From contig NC_019966.1 in assembly GCF_000328565.1 (NCBI RefSeq), positions 5,146,001-5,210,000 of the forward strand: a stretch of 64,000 nucleotides of DNA. The letters run 5' to 3'. The notes beneath the pieces are model-generated. The model did no database searches and had not been told where the DNA came from. It worked only from the letters and a program-made list of their open reading frames with translations. This document shows, in pieces, positions 33,435 through 42,219 of this stretch (positions are counted from its first letter, which is position 1; the number at the start of each line of letters is the position of its first letter). The translations under genes and the position numbers were made by a program. The DNA is from Mycobacterium sp. JS623 (GTDB lineage: Bacteria > Actinomycetota > Actinomycetes > Mycobacteriales > Mycobacteriaceae).

Positions 33435-34694
33435 TCATGCCGGCGGCATGACCGGAGGTACTTGGCAAATCCAGGCCAGGGCCTGCATACCGGGGCGGCT
33501 GAGCGTTTGACCGTCGAAGGCTGCGCCCAGCGTGGAGAACGGGCCAAGGCTGACGGCGCCATCCGCGAGCGCCAGCTGATCGCGATCGGTCCAGTTGGCG
33601 GCGATGCTCAGGTTGCGCACCACGACCATCCCGGTCGTGATCGCCGGAACAGCCAACGCCGGGCTGGCCGCGCTGCCGCTGGCGATCTGGGCTTTGGCGA
33701 ATCCGGACACCGACCACGTTGGGGTGGTCAGAAACACGGCGTCCCACCACGGTCTGTCAAAACTCACCACGCAGTATTCGAAGGTGACGTCGAAACCGGT
33801 TGTGGTGGGCGGCGATACGGGGCGGCCCGATCCGATCAGTGCCAGCAGTGCGCCGGTGGGCACCACGTCGCCTTCTTTGGCCGCGATGTCCAAGACGGTT
33901 CCGGTGGCTGGTGACTGCAATTCGGTGTCCACCTTGTCGGTCGCCACCTCGACGATCGGATCACCTGCTTGCACTTGGTCCCCCAGCTTCTTCAGCCAGG
34001 CGGTCACGGTGGCCGGAGTGTTCGAGTCGGCAATAGGTGGCATGGTGAATGCGGTGGGCGGGGGCCCCTCACCCGGCGCAGGGGCGTTGGCACTCGGCGT
34101 GGCTGTGCGCAGATGGATCTCGGGTACAGGCAACGGTCCGGTCGGGGTTGTCGCCGAATCCTGGGCAGTGATGTGGTGTGTCTCCCAGCCCGCCGCTTGC
34201 GGCTCGAACCAGTCCGACGGCGCCATACTCGTCGCGTAAAAGGTGGCCTGCACACCGGTCGGATCAACCGAGCCGCCGGCTGGCGTGACCCCACCGACCT
34301 CCACGAGTTGGTTGAGGTCCAGTTGTTCCAGCGCCGCCGCCTTGCGCTTCTCGAACGTGGCGATGTCTTGCACCGACGTTGAGGTGCACACGCTTTCACC
34401 GACCACCGTGTGATACCACCGCGACAGCCGGGCGCCCGTCTGGGACTGATACCAGCCGTTGGCCAACCCGTTGGCCGCGGGAAGCTGATCAGCCAATTGG
34501 GCCGCACGCTGATGGGCGATCAGCTGTTGTTGTGCGGGCGCCGCGCCAACACCGAAATCCGCCGGGCTCAGCGGAGCCCCGAACGTGTCGAACACCAGCA
34601 GGGCGCTTCCCGGTGTATCCCCCAGCGGCCCAGGAAGTTTAGCCACGAAGAACTGGTGTACCGCGGCGGCGAGTTGATCGACGGTGACGGCCAT
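33435..34694 (-). CDS. Paralogue L1: shared modules flanking one intact lipoyl/biotinyl-like domain (419 aa)
   Basis: Residues ~1-160 are the shared N-module (GDTPGSALLVFDTFG, QQQLIAHQRAAQLADQLPAA, GARLSRWYHTVV). Residues ~215-290 are a clear 2-oxoacid-dehydrogenase-type lipoyl domain: FTMPPI, VTAWLKKLGDQVQAGDPIVEV, then ATDKVDTELQSPATGTV with the modifiable lysine at ~254, then GDVVPTGALLALIG. Residues ~300-419 are the shared C-module (FEYCVVSFDRPWWDAVF, GMVVVRNLSIAANWTD, PGMQALAWICQVPP). It has no E2 catalytic domain, so the swinging-arm domain serves some other protein. Start ATG 34694 with GGAGG nearby. No signal peptide. Confidence 0.85.
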   Translation of the reverse strand: MAVTVDQLAAAVHQFFVAKLPGPLGDTPGSALLVFDTFGAPLSPADFGVGAAPAQQQLIAHQRAAQLADQLPAANGLANGWYQSQTGARLSRWYHTVVGESVCTSTSVQDIATFEKRKAAALEQLDLNQLVEVGGVTPAGGSVDPTGVQATFYATSMAPSDWFEPQAAGWETHHITAQDSATTPTGPLPVPEIHLRTATPSANAPAPGEGPPPTAFTMPPIADSNTPATVTAWLKKLGDQVQAGDPIVEVATDKVDTELQSPATGTVLDIAAKEGDVVPTGALLALIGSGRPVSPPTTTGFDVTFEYCVVSFDRPWWDAVFLTTPTWSVSGFAKAQIASGSAASPALAVPAITTGMVVVRNLSIAANWTDRDQLALADGAVSLGPFSTLGAAFDGQTLSRPGMQALAWICQVPPVMPPA

Positions 34695-34716
34695 CAGCCA
34701 CCTCCTGGTGTGTGTG

Positions 34717-34746
34717 GGTTGAGGGCCGCAGCAGCGGCCCTCAACC
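34717..34746 (-). terminator. 13-bp perfect hairpin between two minus-strand genes
   Basis: GGTTGAGGGCCGC and GCGGCCCTCAACC with a 4-nt AGCA loop lie between the 554-aa gene and paralogue L1. GC-rich, no U-tract; a mycobacterial-style terminator or attenuator. Confidence 0.6.
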
Positions 34747-34801
34747 GTCGACCCTCGCCGCTGACCAGTTCGTTGTCAGCTGACATCGGATGTCCCATCC
34801 C

Positions 34802-36466
34802 TCACGCAGGCGGCGCCGCAAGCGCCGGGTCGTCCTTGGGCGGGCTGGCCGGCAGTACCTCAGACAGCCAGGCGACGATCTGGGCGCCCTTCACGGTGAG
34901 CGTGGACCCGTCGAAGTGGGCCTTGTAGTCGTTGGAGAAGCTGTTCCCCGCCTCGTCCTGATACCCACCGGAAAAACCGCTTTCACTGTGCGAGGCACCG
35001 GCATCCAGGCAGATGGGACCGAAGACGGGCACTTCGACACCGCCACTGACGGTGCTCGAATGCTCCTCCTGGCTGAAGTCGTGCTTGGAGTAGTAGGTGC
35101 TCAGTGTCTCCCCGTCGCTGCCCCAGTCCTCGGCGCTGATGCTGACGTTGCGGATGACCAGGAAGTGCGTCGGAAACATCGGCAGGAGCTGCTTTTCGGA
35201 GCCCACCTGATCGTCGATGGTGCCGGTGCTGATCACGCCGGCCTTCTCGCCGACCAGATGCCAGTTCTGCAACCGGAACAGGTCGCTCATCAGCCACGGG
35301 CGCGCGATCTCGCACAGCCCGTACTGCAGGCTGACGCTAAGGTTCTTCGCGTCGTTGCGAAAGCTCGAGCCGTCGCTGCCGGTCGTTGTGGACGCCGAGT
35401 GGCTGTTGCTGTCGGCCTCGGAGTAGGAACCGTTGAAGCCGAAGCCGAATACGCTGATACCGGCGTCACCGGAGGTCGCCTCCGACTGCCCTGCCCAGTT
35501 ACCGGTATTGAGGTTGTAGCCGTGGCTGTCGAAATGGCTGCTGTAGTCGTCCTGGTTGAGAGTCATTGTGGTCCAGCCCGATTCGTCGCTCTCCAGTGCC
35601 GCCCAGTCGCTGGGTAACACGTAGGAGAACGGCTGCGCGGCACCGCCAACACCGATCACCGGGATATTCCAGGCATCGTAGAGCGCCCGGGCATCCATGA
35701 TCGCTCCCTGCTCCAGCGGCACACCCATGCTTTCCCGGGTCGCCAGCGCCGCCTCGATCTCCTCGGCGCCCTGGCTGCGCCAGCGATCCCGCGCCTGCTT
35801 GACCAACACTTCGTCCGGGCGCAGCAGCAGTCCCGCCGAATCAGCCGTCAAGGGGTTGGCGAGCAGCTGGTTGCTCTTGACGGTGAAAGCCGCCTGCGCA
35901 GCAGCGAAGTCGGCCTGATTCTTCTGATACGTCTTGTACGCCGGTGTTTCGTTGTTGTTCTCGTCGTAGAGCACCTTCGTGGCGGCATCCAGACGCGCTT
36001 TGTCGGCATCAGAGCGCGGCGGCGCGGCTTCGGCCTCCATCGCCTGCAGGATCTCGTGGTAGGCGAAGTCGAGATGGCGGCCGCCGCCGCTGTAGGTTTC
36101 CAGCGTGCCGTCGTTGGTGACGACCAGCATGGTGTTGACCAGCTGCTCGGTCTTGAACGCCGCGTTGATCGCGCGCCTGGTGTTCGCCTGGGCGGCGGCC
36201 TTGGCCTGTGCCTCGGCAGCTGCCGCCGCCGGATCGCCGGGCGGGGGCTGCGGCCCCGGGATGGTCTGGGCCGGTGATCCACCGATCGGACTCCATGGGA
36301 ACGCGAAGTCTTTCGGTGAGATCATCTGGCCCACGGTCAATGTCGAGTACACAAACCCCTGGGTGGCCTTGCCATCGGTGCGGGTCGGCGTGCTCTGTTT
36401 GATATAGCTGAGAACCTGAGTCAAAACATTGGCCGCAAGTGCGCGCGGTTCATTGTCGAGTGGCAT
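34802..36466 (-). CDS. Unknown 554-aa protein sharing the C-module of the L0-L2 paralogues
   Basis: The first ~110 residues contain GFVYSTLTVGQMISPKDFAFPW. An Ala-rich helical stretch follows (AAAAAEAQAKAAAQANTRRA), then a long helical region, then a Ser/Gly/Asn-rich segment (~310-380) with alternating polar residues. From ~387 it parallels the paralogues: YGLCEIARPWLMSDLF for YCIVSFDRPWWDEVF, FPTHFLVIRNVSISAEDW for TTGMVVIRNLAITAAW, and FDGSTLTVKGAQIVAWLSEVLPASPP for the end. A Ser/Gly-rich insertion interrupts the module. No signal peptide or catalytic motif is seen. It is probably a structural partner of the paralogues. Confidence 0.72.
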   Translation of the reverse strand: MPLDNEPRALAANVLTQVLSYIKQSTPTRTDGKATQGFVYSTLTVGQMISPKDFAFPWSPIGGSPAQTIPGPQPPPGDPAAAAAEAQAKAAAQANTRRAINAAFKTEQLVNTMLVVTNDGTLETYSGGGRHLDFAYHEILQAMEAEAAPPRSDADKARLDAATKVLYDENNNETPAYKTYQKNQADFAAAQAAFTVKSNQLLANPLTADSAGLLLRPDEVLVKQARDRWRSQGAEEIEAALATRESMGVPLEQGAIMDARALYDAWNIPVIGVGGAAQPFSYVLPSDWAALESDESGWTTMTLNQDDYSSHFDSHGYNLNTGNWAGQSEATSGDAGISVFGFGFNGSYSEADSNSHSASTTTGSDGSSFRNDAKNLSVSLQYGLCEIARPWLMSDLFRLQNWHLVGEKAGVISTGTIDDQVGSEKQLLPMFPTHFLVIRNVSISAEDWGSDGETLSTYYSKHDFSQEEHSSTVSGGVEVPVFGPICLDAGASHSESGFSGGYQDEAGNSFSNDYKAHFDGSTLTVKGAQIVAWLSEVLPASPPKDDPALAAPPA

Positions 36467-36533
36467 TGGAACTCCCCTTGTGTTTTGCGTCGGATGGTGG
36501 ACAGCTCGGCCGGTGTCGAATGTCGGCCGATGA

Positions 36534-37370
36534 TCAGGGCCCCCCGGGCGGCATGAGGTCGGGGCGACCAGGATCTCCGAAGTCGCCGCGCAGGATCTGG
36601 TCGAAGGGCAGCTCGATCAACCGGCTGCGTTCGTCGTCGCCGGCGTTGCCCCAGTTCTCAAACATGCCGCCGGTCAACGTGATCCAGCCCCAGCGTGAAT
36701 CGAACTGCAAGACGTTGCCCTGGGGGAAGTCGATGAGGAATCCGCGGTGGTATGGGTGGATGTTGTTGGTGAACGCGCTGGCCAGTCCCGCCTCACCCAA
36801 GGACATCAGGTGGTCGTAGTGAGGCTGAACGATGGACTGCTGCTCGTTGCGAAGCAGCGCCTGATTACCTTGCGCGATGCGCGCAGGGTCACCGGAGGTG
36901 ATGTCACGCCATGCGTCGGCGTATGACAGTGCCGGCGCGACAGCAACAAAGCCCTCGGTGCCGTCAGCGTTATACGACGGATAGGTCTGGAACTGGTCGT
37001 GCAGCCCGGCGAGCTCGACGATGTCCGCGCCGTCGAGGAATGCCTCGTGCTGCCAGGCCAGGTCGAAGAAGATATCGCGGCCGGCGGCGATCATCACCGA
37101 GGTCGGCACGTCACCGATGCCGAGGTCCAAACCGCCCACTACCGCGCCGCCGGCCATATGCCCCAGCCCCGCCCACAAGAAGATGCTGGGCTCAGCAAGG
37201 GCCACGTCTCGGTAGTAGGCGTAGACGTCGATGACCCGGGCGCGGTTGGCCGCCCAGCCCGCCGCGGGATCCCAGTCGGAATGATCGCCGTCGTGAGCCT
37301 TCGCCAGCGCGATGTTGGTGTAATGCGATTTCTGATCGCTGTACCGCAGTTGCGGATCTTCGGGACTCAT
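36534..37370 (-). CDS. Unknown 278-aa protein
   Basis: The ATG at 37370 (MSPEDPQLRY) gives 278 residues; an upstream extension is arginine-rich and unlikely. The protein is mostly helical, with RVIDVYAYYRDVALAEPSIFLWAGLGHMAG, a Gly-rich segment (AGGAVVGGLDLGIGD), WQHEAFLDGADIVELAG and a C-terminal RWGWITLTGGMFENWGNAGD followed by Pro/Gly. I do not recognise the family; the Tyr-Arg-Asp...Pro...Trp-Ala-Gly pattern is distantly like DUF2515. It is the promoter-proximal gene of the minus-strand run 37370-31625 and is divergent from paralogue L2. Confidence 0.68.
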   Translation of the reverse strand: MSPEDPQLRYSDQKSHYTNIALAKAHDGDHSDWDPAAGWAANRARVIDVYAYYRDVALAEPSIFLWAGLGHMAGGAVVGGLDLGIGDVPTSVMIAAGRDIFFDLAWQHEAFLDGADIVELAGLHDQFQTYPSYNADGTEGFVAVAPALSYADAWRDITSGDPARIAQGNQALLRNEQQSIVQPHYDHLMSLGEAGLASAFTNNIHPYHRGFLIDFPQGNVLQFDSRWGWITLTGGMFENWGNAGDDERSRLIELPFDQILRGDFGDPGRPDLMPPGGP

Positions 37371-37698
37371 CGCGGACCTGCTCCCCCGTCGCCGTTCGCT
37401 GTGAAACACTGTGCGCGTGCGTAATTAGGTGTCGAAGCCAGCGCTAGAGGAACTCTCGCCTTCTGCTGCGCGCTGTGACTTAGTCACGGGATGAACGCTA
37501 ACGGCGCGAGGCTGCGGTGATACACGTAGCCGAGTACTCGATTATTCAAAGACTTCCTACTTGCTCGAAGCTCGGCGCACCCCCACAGACATTCGAGTAG
37601 CCGTCTACTCACGTGTGCCGGCACGTCACGGGGCACAGTCGGTACTGCCGTTGCGCGCAGCGGTGAAATGTCGAGGACCCCAAGGGATCGAGGTCGCG
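37371..37698. other. Divergent promoter region with motif B
   Basis: This 328-bp gap lies between the divergent 278-aa gene and paralogue L2. It contains the palindrome CGAGTACTCG (37531-37540) and motif B (37591-37614). An open frame from 37561 runs into L2, but the ATG at 37699 has the ribosome site. Confidence 0.65.
37591..37614 (+). promoter_or_regulatory. Cluster motif B: ATTCGAGTAG-N5-CTACTCACGT
   Basis: This copy has perfect 6-bp arms GAGTAG-N4-CTACTC inside the conserved frame shared with motifs A and C. It faces paralogue L2, 84 nt downstream. A related palindrome GAGTACTC lies 51 nt upstream. Confidence 0.7.
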
Positions 37699-39201
37699 AT
37701 GCCGATAACGATTGACGAGCTCAGCGCTGCCATCCATGGCTTCTTCGCGCAGAAGATCGGCGGCGCCGGCGGCGATACGCCCGGAAGCATCGTCGTAGTC
37801 TTCGACGGGCTCGGAACCACGCTCAGCGCCAAGGAGTTCGGTGTCGGCGGAAGCACCGGCCAGCAGCAACTTCTGGCCCACCAGCGCGCCGCGCAATTGG
37901 CAGACCAGTTGCCGGGCGCCACCAGTCTCAGCAAGGGCTGGTATCTGCCTCGTACCGGTGCCCGGCTGTCGCAGTGGTACAAAGCGGCGCTGACCGCGAG
38001 CGTCGCCAGATTCGACACCGATGACGCCAAGCAGGCGTTCGAGCGCCTCAAGGCCGGCGCATTGGAAATGCTGGACCTCAACCAACTCGTTTTGGTCGGC
38101 GGCCCTACTCCGGGCGGCGCGGGCGTCAATCCGACTGGCGTCGTTGACGATATCTTTGCCACAAGCATGGCCCCACCGGATTGGTTTCTGCCGGATTCCG
38201 ACTCTTGGCAACAGTGCAGCTTCGACGGCAGCCAGCCGGCGCCGCCGGCCCCGACACCGGTTCCCGTTCCGGTGTTCGACGCTCAAGTGTTGGTGACGAT
38301 GCCAGACGAGCCGGGACTACACCCGGGCCCGGTGAGCTTCTTCCGGCAGGCTGGTGAGACGGTCTCCGAGGGTGATCCGTTGGCCAGCGTCCACTACTTC
38401 TCCGACGAGCAGCCTGATCAGATGGTCGGAAACACGCTTCTCGCACCGGCTTCGGGCACCTTGCTGGAAGCCTCCACCGCAGACGGCGACACCGTGCAGG
38501 CCGGCGATCAGCTCGCCGTCATCGGCGTACGCCGAAGGGCCGCCGAGAGATCTGCACAAAACGTTGTGAACATGCCCAACATCGTCAAACCGTCATTCAC
38601 CAGCAGCGTGAACGAATGGCACAAAGCAGTGGGGGACACCGTCGCCGTAGACGAACCACTGGTCGGCATCAGGTTCTTCAACACCACCACCGACGAAGTG
38701 TTGATCTCCGAAATCCGTTCTCCGGTGCCCGGCGTGCTGATCGAGATCGACAAAGTCGTCGGAGAAGCGGTCGAACCCGGAACGCAACTCGCCATCGTCG
38801 CGGACACGCTCACCGGCGAAACATCCACCCTCACCGGCTACAGCGTTGGATTTGACTACTGCATAGTCAATTTCGATCGGCCATGGTGGGACGAGGTGTT
38901 CCTCACGTCGCCTGATTGGTCGATGCCCGGTTTTCAGCGCGGCCAGATCGCCAGCGGAAGTGCCGCGAACACCGCTTCAACAGCCATCACGCTGATCACT
39001 GTGGGCATGGTGGTGTTGCGCAACCTCAAGATCACAGCCCGCTGGACCGATGAGGAACGCGATCAACTCACCAGCGGTGCACTGAATCTCGGACCTTTCA
39101 GTCTCACCGGCGCGGATGTGAACAACCAGACCCTCACGCGGGCCGGCATGCAAACTCTCGCCTGGATCTGTCAGGTTCCGCCGATCCTCCCACCGAGCTG
39201 A
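37699..39201 (+). CDS. Paralogue L2: shared modules flanking two lipoyl-like domains without lysine (500 aa)
   Basis: Residues ~1-160 are the shared N-module (GDTPGSIVVVFDGLG, QQQLLAHQRAAQLADQLPGA, GARLSQWYKAAL). Two lipoyl-like domains follow at ~197-276 (GETVSEGDPLASV, LLAPASGTLLEAST, GDTVQAGDQLAVIG) and ~291-368 (NMPNIVKPSF, VGDTVAVDEPLVGI, EIRSPVPGVLIEI, GEAVEPGTQLAIV). The first lacks a DK motif. The second has TDEV where a lipoylated domain has TDKV, so neither can carry the cofactor. The C-module (~380-500) is FDYCIVNFDRPWWDEVF...GMQTLAWICQVPPILPP. ATG 37699 has GAGG six bases upstream. Confidence 0.83.
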   Translation: MPITIDELSAAIHGFFAQKIGGAGGDTPGSIVVVFDGLGTTLSAKEFGVGGSTGQQQLLAHQRAAQLADQLPGATSLSKGWYLPRTGARLSQWYKAALTASVARFDTDDAKQAFERLKAGALEMLDLNQLVLVGGPTPGGAGVNPTGVVDDIFATSMAPPDWFLPDSDSWQQCSFDGSQPAPPAPTPVPVPVFDAQVLVTMPDEPGLHPGPVSFFRQAGETVSEGDPLASVHYFSDEQPDQMVGNTLLAPASGTLLEASTADGDTVQAGDQLAVIGVRRRAAERSAQNVVNMPNIVKPSFTSSVNEWHKAVGDTVAVDEPLVGIRFFNTTTDEVLISEIRSPVPGVLIEIDKVVGEAVEPGTQLAIVADTLTGETSTLTGYSVGFDYCIVNFDRPWWDEVFLTSPDWSMPGFQRGQIASGSAANTASTAITLITVGMVVLRNLKITARWTDEERDQLTSGALNLGPFSLTGADVNNQTLTRAGMQTLAWICQVPPILPPS

Positions 39202-39235
39202 TCGGCGAATCCTTTGTCGCGAGCGGGAGATCGGC

Positions 39236-39589
39236 TCACTGCCCGCCAGCCTCGCGCCTCGCTTCGGACAACAGTTGACAGACCGTCAAGGCCATTTCAA
39301 TATCAGCGATGCCCTCCGACATTCTGAATTCGTCGAACGCCTGGTCTGCTGCCCGCTGCAGCGGCTCCAGCGCGGCTGCCCTCGTTGCCTGATCGGCCTG
39401 GGCCAGATGTGCTAGTTCGACCGCGTAGGCAACATTGGCCTCCTGCCAGTCCATCAAGTTTGACCGATAACGCCTGTAGTTTGCGGTCTCGACGCGGTTC
39501 TCTTGCACGCTGCCCGTGAGGGGTTCACTGACCTGCTGGTCCTCGTAGAGCACTGCGAAAGCCTTCAGCAACTCCGATCGCTCGGTCAT
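39236..39589 (-). CDS. Small helical protein, 117 aa, coupled to patatin gene
   Basis: The ATG at 39589 (MTERSELLKAF) has AGGAG eight bases upstream. A GTG at 39634 overlapping the patatin stop would add 15 residues but has no ribosome site. The protein is helical and rich in Ala, Glu and Gln: WQEANVAYAVELAHLAQADQATRAAALEPLQRAADQAFDEF. No family recognised. It lies just behind the soluble patatin gene and may be its partner or immunity-like regulator; that is a guess from position only. Confidence 0.62.
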   Translation of the reverse strand: MTERSELLKAFAVLYEDQQVSEPLTGSVQENRVETANYRRYRSNLMDWQEANVAYAVELAHLAQADQATRAAALEPLQRAADQAFDEFRMSEGIADIEMALTVCQLLSEARREAGGQ

Positions 39590-39633
39590 CGGCGTCTTCT
39601 CCTGCTGTGATCGCGGAACGGTTGGGTCAGCCA

Positions 39634-42219
39634 CTACACCGAATCCGAAACCGTTGCGCCCGAGGGTGTCCGGGGCATCTTTTCGATTTCGCCTCTGAGG
39701 TAGTCGCGCAGGTCCTTCACGAGGTTCAGGTCGGTCTCACTGGCCAGCACCGCGTCGAACGCTTCGGCGGCGTAGGGCGGCGCAGGCGATTGCGCACCAC
39801 CGATGGTCGCCAGCGTCGTGGTTTCCTGCTCGTTCAGGCCGACATCGGTCAGCAGGCGCAAGATTAATTCGGCGCCATCCAGGCGCCCCCACAGGTAGTC
39901 GTTCTGGCGGTATCGGGTCGCGAAGAATGCCGCAAAGTGCTTGACGGGTAAGCCTTTTAGCTTCGCGGGCGGCTTCTCGTCCCCCCGTGATGACCGCAGC
40001 GTGCCGTGCTTCTCCTCGATGGGCGGTTTCAGCGCGGTGGCGTTGATCGGGCTGAACTGCGCCACCGGGATCGGGCTGAACTGCGGAACATTGGACAACG
40101 AGATCGTCGGAAACAGCATCCCGTCCCACAGCGGAAACCCCAGATAGCTACTCACCAGCGTTGTCTTGGCTTCCTCCGTCCAGTCTGGGCTGGCGGTGTG
40201 ATCGGCGAAGGCGCTGCGCAGCTGGTCGCTGTCGGTGGTCAGTCCGCTCACCTTCTCTTTGTACTTTTCCAACAGCACCTCAAAGTCGTTTGCGCGGTGT
40301 GCCGCGAAGTCCTTGGGATCGGCCCTGACGGCAATCTCGTCGGCGATGTCGAGGAAGCTGAGCGCGCCCTCGGCCTTCAGCGCGCCGACCGCATCAGCTG
40401 TGCCGCTTCGAATGTGGCCGACCAAATCCCACACGATCATCTTCAACGTGTCCAGGTCGGCTCTCGGCGGGGCGACTGCGGTGTCATACATGGCGTTGAT
40501 TCCGTTGATGATGAACAGCAGGCGCCGCTGCCGGTAGAGCATGTCGGTGGCGTCCAGCAGATCGCGAAGCTTTGCCCGATCCGTCCAGTCCTGCGCGCGC
40601 GCCCACTCGATCCACGCCGCGGCGATGAAACCCGCCGCGTTGGACGGGCTCGGGCACTGAAGTGTCCAGCAGATGTCGGCCGAAAGCTGTTTGAGCACAG
40701 CCTCCAACCGCAGCAGAAGATAGGTAGGCCAGATAGGTTCGAGTGACGTTTCGGCCCGTGTGTAGACCCTGTTCGAGGCGGACTGGATATCAGCAGGGGC
40801 CAGCTCCTGGACCAGCTCGGCGGTGGTCTGGGCCGACAGCAGCGTCACCCCGGCGGATCCGCCGCCACCCGTCTCGTTCCACACCTCAGCCAGTGCGACC
40901 CGCGTCTGTTCGGCGACGTATTGCTCTTGTTGTTCGGAGATCGCGCGAACCTCGGCGATGCGCCAGTTCAGGTCGCGCAGGCGAGCCAGGTCCGTCAGGA
41001 TCGGGTGACTACCGCGGACACCGCTGACGGCCAGCAGGTCCTTCAGCCACCGCCGCTTGGGTCTGGCTGTATCAGCTGTGCCGCCGACGTGCGCATACAG
41101 CGCCTGCCCCGGGTCGGGCTCGACATACACGAGCTGACGCGTCACCTGCCTTTGCGCCTGGCGTCGGGCGATCGCATCGATGACGAGGTCGAACGGCGCA
41201 TTGTCGAGCACACCGCCGTCGACGAAATAGACGTCCTTGGCCGCCGCCCACGCCTGCTGCGCGGCGGCCTGCTCATCGAGTTGCGTTGCGCTACTGCGTG
41301 ATCCGTACGGGCGCAGGAAAAGTGTCTTCGGGTGGATCCTGACATCGACATCCGCGGTGCCGGGAAGCATCTTGGTGACTTCCTCGACGAACGACTGGGG
41401 GCTCACGGGTGCGAAGGCACCCGGAAAGCTCGAGGTGGCGCGTCCGGCGAAGGCGAGGTCGGCGGTGTAGGAAGGGCCGAATTGTTCGAGCTTATGCTCA
41501 TCGTCGGCTTCCTCGTTGCGGCTGAACACCATGACCTGGCGGAAGTCGTGGTCGCGATTGCTCGCGCCACCTGCACCCGAGGCCACTAGGGCGTCGTAAC
41601 CCAGGAGATCGGTTGTCGGTACATACAGTTCGAGGCCGGCGGCGATGTCCGGCAACAACGAGGGGGCGTCGGACAGCGGCGGGCTGTCCTGCATCTTGCT
41701 GAGAGCCGTGAACAACAGCTTCGACATGTACTCGCCCTTCAGAGGCGAGGAGTTGCCGAGGGCGTGGAGCAGCTGGCGGCCGACCGTCAGTGCGACCTGC
41801 AGGGTCAGCGGCACCTTGGAAGGTCCGCGCAGCAGCTGGCGGATGTCGCCTTGGTTGAGCCAGACGTTCTTCAGTGGCTCCATGTCGACGTTGTAAGCCA
41901 GTGCCCTACTCAAGGCGATGCCGTTGATGCCGCCGGCCGACGTGCCACCGATGATGTCGATGCTGACCGACAGCTTGCGTCCGGCCATGCTGATGCTTTG
42001 CAGCGCCTCGAAATAGACGGCTTCGGTCTGTCCTTCGTCGAACGGGTTGTTCTCGGAGTCCCTGTCGAATGCCCTTGCCGCACAGATCAATTTGTGCAGT
42101 TCTTTGGTGACCCCATGCATGTAGACCGCGAGCGATACCCCGCCATAGCACACCAGAGCCAGCCGCAGCTCAGTGGTTGGCTCTGCCGCGGCAGCTGCGG
42201 CCGCTCCGTCATCCGTCAT
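39634..42219 (-). CDS. Soluble patatin-like phospholipase with long C-terminal region (861 aa)
   Basis: The patatin core occupies residues ~18-350: LALVCYGGVSLAVYMHGV (oxyanion region), GGTSAGGINGIALS with nucleophile Ser ~94, and VDGGVLDNAPFDL with the catalytic Asp near 333. The remaining ~500 residues are helical and resemble the long C-terminal extension (DUF3376-type) of actinobacterial patatins. No membrane helix or signal is seen, so it is cytosolic. All catalytic elements are intact. Motif C stands 142 nt upstream. Patatins act as membrane-degrading effectors in several bacterial defence systems, and as ordinary lipases elsewhere. Confidence 0.88.
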   Translation of the reverse strand: MTDDGAAAAAAAEPTTELRLALVCYGGVSLAVYMHGVTKELHKLICAARAFDRDSENNPFDEGQTEAVYFEALQSISMAGRKLSVSIDIIGGTSAGGINGIALSRALAYNVDMEPLKNVWLNQGDIRQLLRGPSKVPLTLQVALTVGRQLLHALGNSSPLKGEYMSKLLFTALSKMQDSPPLSDAPSLLPDIAAGLELYVPTTDLLGYDALVASGAGGASNRDHDFRQVMVFSRNEEADDEHKLEQFGPSYTADLAFAGRATSSFPGAFAPVSPQSFVEEVTKMLPGTADVDVRIHPKTLFLRPYGSRSSATQLDEQAAAQQAWAAAKDVYFVDGGVLDNAPFDLVIDAIARRQAQRQVTRQLVYVEPDPGQALYAHVGGTADTARPKRRWLKDLLAVSGVRGSHPILTDLARLRDLNWRIAEVRAISEQQEQYVAEQTRVALAEVWNETGGGGSAGVTLLSAQTTAELVQELAPADIQSASNRVYTRAETSLEPIWPTYLLLRLEAVLKQLSADICWTLQCPSPSNAAGFIAAAWIEWARAQDWTDRAKLRDLLDATDMLYRQRRLLFIINGINAMYDTAVAPPRADLDTLKMIVWDLVGHIRSGTADAVGALKAEGALSFLDIADEIAVRADPKDFAAHRANDFEVLLEKYKEKVSGLTTDSDQLRSAFADHTASPDWTEEAKTTLVSSYLGFPLWDGMLFPTISLSNVPQFSPIPVAQFSPINATALKPPIEEKHGTLRSSRGDEKPPAKLKGLPVKHFAAFFATRYRQNDYLWGRLDGAELILRLLTDVGLNEQETTTLATIGGAQSPAPPYAAEAFDAVLASETDLNLVKDLRDYLRGEIEKMPRTPSGATVSDSV

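Noticed and set aside
33435..34694. Dihydrolipoamide acyltransferase (E2) gene
   Set aside because: Only a lipoyl domain is present; there is no E1/E3-binding domain and no catalytic acyltransferase domain with HxxxD motif.
30153..39201. Cluster as a prophage or contractile tail operon
   Set aside because: Apart from the NNPGN domain no tail sheath, tube, baseplate, capsid or terminase protein is recognisable.
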